NCBI GenBank assembly: GCA_907163375.1
Contig: CAJQUW010016139.1
Coordinates: forward strand, 30,734-94,733
Direction: 5' to 3'
DNA length: 64,000 nucleotides
From: Prostheceraeus crozeri
Taxonomy: Eukaryota > Platyhelminthes > Polycladida > Euryleptidae
The notes beneath the pieces were generated by a model. That model saw only the letters and a program-made list of their open reading frames with translations, made no database searches and was not told where the DNA came from. A program made the translations under genes and the position numbers. This document shows, piece after piece, positions 59,366-64,000 of the stretch (position 1 is its first letter; every line of letters begins with the position of its first letter).

Positions 59366-60762
59366 ACACCAGAAAATTGTACGCCATCGTAGAGAGGTTA
59401 AGTTTCTCCTTCTGATACAACGACGCTAAGCTGTATGTTCTTTTCTGATGCAACTGGACAGAGTCTATTGTTGTTGTAGCAACGATGTTCTATTGTTTCA
59501 TGAAAATGTATAGTCTACAAGACCGCATTGGACTGTATCATAAACTGAGGTCACTCGCTACGTCATCAAAATTGAATAATTACGAAATACGATCAGTGGA
59601 CGATTCAGGATTATAAAAAGAAATAATATCCGTGTGCAAACATATCACGTGCTTATTATATAGAGTAATCATCATCAATCAGAGCTCTTTTTGACGATCA
59701 CTTCAGCTTGCATCTGACTTCTGCATTTCAATTAATCCATCTAGGCACTAGAATAACGAATTCCGATATCTTGTGTCAATAGTAGACCTAAATTTCCACT
59801 ACATGAGGTCAGATTGCGTAAATTTTATTGCATGAATTTTAGAACGTAATGCAGACACTTTTCGATTGTCAAATGGGCGCATGCTTTTATTGGAATTTTT
59901 TGTTTATCCAAGCTAATGTAATGTTGTTAGCAGCAATGCTGAATTTCGTATCGGAAAATACACTACTTTAAGTCAATTAGCTGCATTTCCTGCAACAATA
60001 GGAATGAAGGGGAAGAGAAATAAAGATGAAGATTAAACCTTTTCCACAATTGTTTTCACAGTTGTATTCAAATGGCCACTATAACATTAAACATCGAAAA
60101 CTTCTATCTCGTTTCCACTCTGACGGTTGACTTCAGTGCAATTGCAGGCGGAATAAACTCTGAAAGTGCGTCCCCTTACAATACGTTCAATATCCACCAT
60201 AGATGAAAACGGGAGAACAGTGAATGACTGAATGTCATCAATTTCTCAACATGCTTCCTCCTGGTACTTTTACGTCACCAAAGGCATGAGGATGAGAATT
60301 TTGTTAAGAATGCAAGTATATAAAATCCTTGTGACTTCTGTAGAGCCTCAGTGAACAGATGTTCTGTTTGCATAGTTGATTGACAAGTAACAACGCTGCA
60401 AATTGTATAGCATGGCATCTCTTCGATGCTGTAGCTGCTGAAACAGTCTTTGCTTGATATGTTTTCCTTCATTCTTAAGCCCAGAGGCTGTGAGGATGAA
60501 GTCCATCTAAACTTTCAGTCTATAAAACAGTAAAAACACATAAAAGGAAGTCTATAGAAGCTTGTCATGAACCAGGGTTGGATGTCGAGCTGCGCTGTAT
60601 AGCATCGACCTGTCAAAAAAATTGATATTTTAGGCCTACGTTGCCGTGCCATAAAATAATTGCAAAATCTCAATAGTGAAATTCACTCACCATTTCCTGA
60701 GTTGATTCATTTGACTATTTAGCAGTGCACTCGAACTTTTGAGTGAGTGAATCGTTCTCTGG
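59366..60762. other. no gene recognised
   Basis: The 65-residue minus ORF at 60275-60472 has four cysteines (PCYTICSVVTC) but no other support. Confidence 0.4.
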
Positions 60763-60770
60763 TGAACGGG

Positions 60771-61520
60771 GGTTAATGATCATTTCCAAGCATAGCCAAA
60801 AATGATCCAAGCATAGCCAAAACTTTTCTGCCATCAATCAGATTTCCCAAGCGAGCCAAACTTAAGCTATCCAAGCATAAAACTAATTAGAAATCAAGTT
60901 TCAGAGCTCTACGACACAAAACGCCGGAGATAGATAGCGTTAAACGCCTAAGCATGGCCAAAAATGATCCAAGTATAGCCATAATTTTTCTGATATTAAT
61001 CAGATTTCCCAAGCGAGTCAAACTTACGCTATCCAAGCATAGAACTAATTAGAAATCAAGTTTCAGAGCTCTACGACACAAAACGCCGGAGATAGCCTAT
61101 TCTTCATATCATTGATTAAGTTAATAAACCACTTATTCGTGTATTTAACGCATGCTTATGTAGGCCTATTTAATTACACGTAGATAATCACTTCATACTG
61201 GTAGACAGTATTTACAATAAATTTGATTAAACGATTTCGAAAATGACTTTGAAGTATTGTTATTGTTGCGTTATTTGCCCCCACCAAATACTCAAGTTTG
61301 CATGGAAACTGCTAAACTGCTAAACATTTTTGGCCATGCTTAGGCGTTTAACGCCGTCTATCTCCGGCGTTTTGTGTCGTAGAGCTCTGAAACTTGATTT
61401 CTAATTAGTTCTATGCTTGGATAGCTTAAGTTTGGCTCGCTTGGGAAATCTGATTGATGGCAGAAAAGTTTTGGCTATGCTTGGATCATTTTTGGCTATG
61501 CTTGGAAATGATCATTAACC
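60771..61520. mobile_element. 750-bp inverted-repeat transposon with 8-bp duplication
   Basis: TGAACGGG lies directly at both flanks (60763-60770, 61521-61528). The ends are GGTTAATGATCATTTCC and its exact complement, and the arms match almost base for base over about 195 bases. The left arm carries a second tandem copy of most of the arm (from about 60951, period about 162). The spacer is about 230 AT-rich bases with no ORF. The 8-bp duplication fits hAT, P or Merlin groups; the termini match none of them clearly. Confidence 0.85.
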
Positions 61521-61884
61521 TGAACGGGCTCTGCTTTTGAACTAAACAACGAACTAAGAATTTGCTGTTCATGAACTGATGAACAAACTGAACTGAGGAT
61601 TCTTGAATTTTTGCAATAACTATCGGGAGATGTGTTCTCATATTGACATTTCACCGTACAGTCATATGCGATGTTTGATCGAGATTGATGACTCAATTTC
61701 AAATGGTTTCCGTTGCGCTAAAGTTGATGCACGTGTTGGATTGGTCAACTTTGGCTTGAGAATTTCTATTTTTGTGAAGGTCTGCGAATGCATGCGATAT
61801 TTATGTCCATTAGCCGAATGCGCGGAGCGTCATGAACCTGGGATTACAGATGATTTGAAAGCCTGCCGGATCATCTCCAATAGA

Positions 61885-61970
61885 CTATAGCCTAAGATAA
61901 TGGATAGAGCGCTGCGCTTCCAACCAACGATCAAATCATAGGACTCCGGGCTCCAGCCTTTAACTAGACC
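61885..61970 (+). mobile_element. tRNA-like SINE scrap
   Basis: TGGATAGAGCGCTGCGCTTC resembles a tRNA D-arm/anticodon region, and CCGGGCTCCAGCC a degenerate B box, at roughly tRNA spacing. Short and old. Confidence 0.35.
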
Positions 61971-62497
61971 CGAAGTAAAATACAAGCAAATTATCTATTC
62001 TCGTGCACAGCTGTCACTGTCTTGATGTCAACTTTCTCCATCAAACAAAAGTACAGAGACACTGCTGCATGCAAAGCTTGTAATAGTTGAGGGAATGAAC
62101 CGTGATAGTGAAAAAGGATTGTCTTTTCACTCGGTGATTTAGTAGAGAAGACAAGCCTTCCTAGCCTCGATCACACCTACGCACCAAAGGTCACATCAGA
62201 GACAAAAATGAAATATTAGTTTGTTTGAGAACATTACCTCTTACCCTCACGTTAATCGTGTGTGATGGCTCCTCCAAAGCGCATATTGAAATCGAGAGTG
62301 TAGTCATATTTTTGAAGAAGGGGGTATTTCCCTGTCAGGTAAAGACTGGGGAAAAACCGTGTGAAGCACACATCAGCAAGATGGGAGGAGCCGAGTCGCA
62401 TGCATCCAACTTAAAGCGACATTTGATAGACTCATCGAAAATGATTGATAATTGATACAGGAATGATCACTAAACATAAGTTCAGGTAAGCCTATAA
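61971..62497. other. no gene recognised
   Basis: The ORF at 62225-62455 (+) has a stretch (KTGEKPCEAH, then SNLKRHLI) that recalls a decayed BED or C2H2 finger, perhaps from a transposase. Not enough to call. Confidence 0.35.
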
Positions 62498-62527
62498 TGA
62501 ACTACGCTGTAGCTACAGCGTAGTTCA
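62498..62527. repeat. perfect 30-bp palindrome
   Basis: TGAACTACGCTGTAG is followed with no spacer by its exact complement. It lies about 60 bases before recognisable LINE sequence. Confidence 0.95.
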
Positions 62528-62569
62528 AACCTAGGTTACCAGTTTTTTCAAAATGATAGGACTCCGCAT

Positions 62570-63971
62570 CCCTGATTGACACAATTGTCTACTACTGGTG
62601 ACGGAGAAAGATGGGATACTTTTGTTGATATCGGTAAAGTTGAAAAATTATTACATGACTTGAAAGGCAACAAATCTGCTGGAAGCGATGGTATCCCTCT
62701 TTTTTGATTAAAGTGGCTAGTTCTGAACTTGCATGTCCCATCAGTCTTATAATTACTCCATCCATCAATTCTAAGTCTTTTCCTCATTTGTGAAAATTAG
62801 CGAATGTCACACCCATTCAAAAATTCAGAAACCCGACATTAAATGACTTTAGACCTATTTCAGTTCTTCCGATGTTCTAAAAAAAATCTTAGAAGCTTAT
62901 ATTCTCAACAATATCAGAGTTGAACTTACAGTTACGGTCCCCACAGTTCGGTTTTCGGCCTCTATCATCAACAGTTCATGCTAATATTAGTATTCACGAC
63001 TTCGCTTCTTCCGCATTGGATGATTACTCATCTACTGGTGCATACTCGTAACTCTCGATTTAAAAAAGGCCTTCGATTGTCTAGAGCATGAGAGCTTATT
63101 CATGTCTCCGGTAAGTACACATTTGCCATGAGATTTTTTACTTTGGTGTTATGACTTCCTTCGAAATCGCCGTCAAAAAGTAAAATTGAGAGAGGACTGG
63201 TTGAACTCGATTGCGCGCGTCACTTCTGGCGTTCCGCAAGGGGGAAAACTTTCTCCCTTTTGCCAAAGAGTTCACGACAGAACAAAAGCATCAGGACTCT
63301 CTCGGTAAAACGCTATTTGTCTTTATCACTTTAGGTTAAGATTGAAAGAAAGACAGGGCCTTCGGCGTCCAGCGCCTTCTATCGGTCGATGTAAGTGCAT
63401 TTGTCTTTCTTTTAATATTAACTTAAAGTGATAAAGACCAATAAACGCATTGAGAATAAACGTTTCACCGAGAGATACCTTATACTTTTGTTCTGTCTTG
63501 AACTCTTTGGAAAATGGCTAACCTCTCCCGCCGCTTGGTCAACAACGTCAACTTTCACCCTTTTTATTCTGCGCACACATGCGAACTCTACAACCATTGA
63601 ACAATACTTTCATTTCCAAGTATGCTGACGACGTCGTTTGGCATTCCCATTCGCGCAAATGCAGACTTAAAACTTTCTATCAGAAAGGAAATTCAACACG
63701 CAGAAAATTGGTGCAACTCTCACGGGTTAGAACTGAACAAATAGAAACGAAAATTATGAATATCAAGAAGCATCATCTTTCTGTTCTTTTGACATCCAAT
63801 GTTGAATTCGTGCGTGAACTTCGGATTCTTGGTGTGATTGAAGCATTTTCTTGGGATGGTCATGTACAGAATATCTGCAAGCTCGCGTGTCAACGATTGT
63901 ATGTGAGCAAACGTTTGATCACTTTCTTACAAATACTGAATCCCATTCGACTCTATAACGCAACAGATTAA
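62570..63971 (+). mobile_element. CR1/Jockey-group LINE fragment, interrupted by an insertion
   Basis: Degenerate reverse transcriptase in several frames: KSAGSDGIPLF, LANVTPIQKF, NDFRPISVLPMF, LDLKKAFDCLEHESL, SGVPQGGKLSPF, then after the insertion ADDVVWHSHSRK and WDGHVQNICKLACQRLYVSK. Stops and shifts are many, for example near 62707, 62795 and 62880. The insertion at 63262-63549 splits the GVPQG block from the YADD block. The fragment may continue past the window. Confidence 0.75.
63262..63549 (-). mobile_element. repeat family X copy 2, inserted in the LINE
   Basis: Flanked by AACTTTCTCCCTTTT (63247-63261) and AACTTTCACCCTTTT (63550-63564), a 15-base duplication with one difference. The two halves are themselves inverted copies (CCAAAGAGTTCACGACAGAAC at the left; its relative inverted at the right) around GGGCCTTCGGCGTCCA. 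The minus-strand head, TGACCAAGCGGC then GAGTTCAAGAC, loosely resembles pol III A and B boxes, so a SINE origin is possible. Confidence 0.6.
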
Positions 63972-64000
63972 TTGCTTGTCTATTTTAGAACACAATGCAC

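Noticed and set aside
59096-59392. 98-residue ORF starting MADIISDLASKIL
   Set aside because: The same frame is broken in duplication copy A and shows no family; the better-conserved core may read in another frame.
42082-64000. Search for a Shisa-type CCG cysteine exon on minus upstream of the PPAY gene
   Set aside because: No TGYTGYGG-type exon with splice sites was found; the upstream exons are left undefined.
1-64000. CRISPR arrays, rRNA genes, intact tRNA genes, bacterial-type operons
   Set aside because: None seen. tRNA-like stretches lack full cloverleaf bases and look like SINE heads, and the tandem repeats lack unique spacers.

Overview
The window looks like nuclear DNA of an AT-rich marine invertebrate. 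The support is exons with GT/AG introns, TTAGGG telomere-type repeats, TATA boxes, several CR1/Jockey-like LINEs, tRNA-derived SINEs, hAT-like elements and a Polinton/adintovirus-like element. An echinoderm- or hemichordate-like genome would fit the repeat style, but I cannot fix the species.

Layout. (1) 1-6747: part of a Polinton/adintovirus-like element cut by the left window edge. It holds a major capsid protein and an adenovirus-type protease on +, two overlapping small ORFs on - (one TBP-like), three tandem hairpins, and a protein-primed DNA polymerase B region on - behind a TATA/CRE promoter. (2) 6875-12164: compact, TATA-driven genes of unknown function. These are a 7-coding-exon gene on - with only phase-0 introns (6875-8915) and a divergent pair of small genes (11188-11649 - and 11874-12164 +). 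Between them lie about 29 TTAGGG repeats, two strong hairpins, a 9-bp minisatellite and a run of AGGTCA motifs. I cannot tell whether this block belongs to the virus-like element. (3) 12.4-17.5 kb: a 41-bp tandem repeat, one copy of a roughly 650-bp dispersed repeat, a retroelement scrap and a small hairpin. (4) 17570-28960: a host gene on + that no long ORF reveals. Six exons with matching phases encode a 251-residue Shisa-like membrane protein (signal peptide, six-cysteine domain, one membrane helix, PPPPY tail). Its introns carry hAT and mariner-like relics, a transposon-like element with minisatellite arms, and two SINEs. (5) 30071-34634: a complete-looking DNA transposon bounded by inverted repeats and a TAAT duplication, carrying a decayed transposase-like gene on -. 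(6) 36200-42081: the last two recognised exons of a second membrane protein gene on -, with a membrane helix and four PPAY motifs. It converges on the Shisa-like gene. (7) 42-64 kb: no host gene recognised. This part holds an old segmental duplication (46.2-53.5 kb against 56.7-59.4 kb), three LINE fragments in the wider region, and several inverted-repeat elements, two of them with clean 8-bp target duplications.

Functionally, the host content appears to be two single-pass membrane proteins whose cytoplasmic tails offer PPxY motifs, the usual ligands of WW domains such as those in Nedd4-type ubiquitin ligases. The rest is mobile DNA. Exon models were built by hand from splice signals and phase agreement, not from transcripts.
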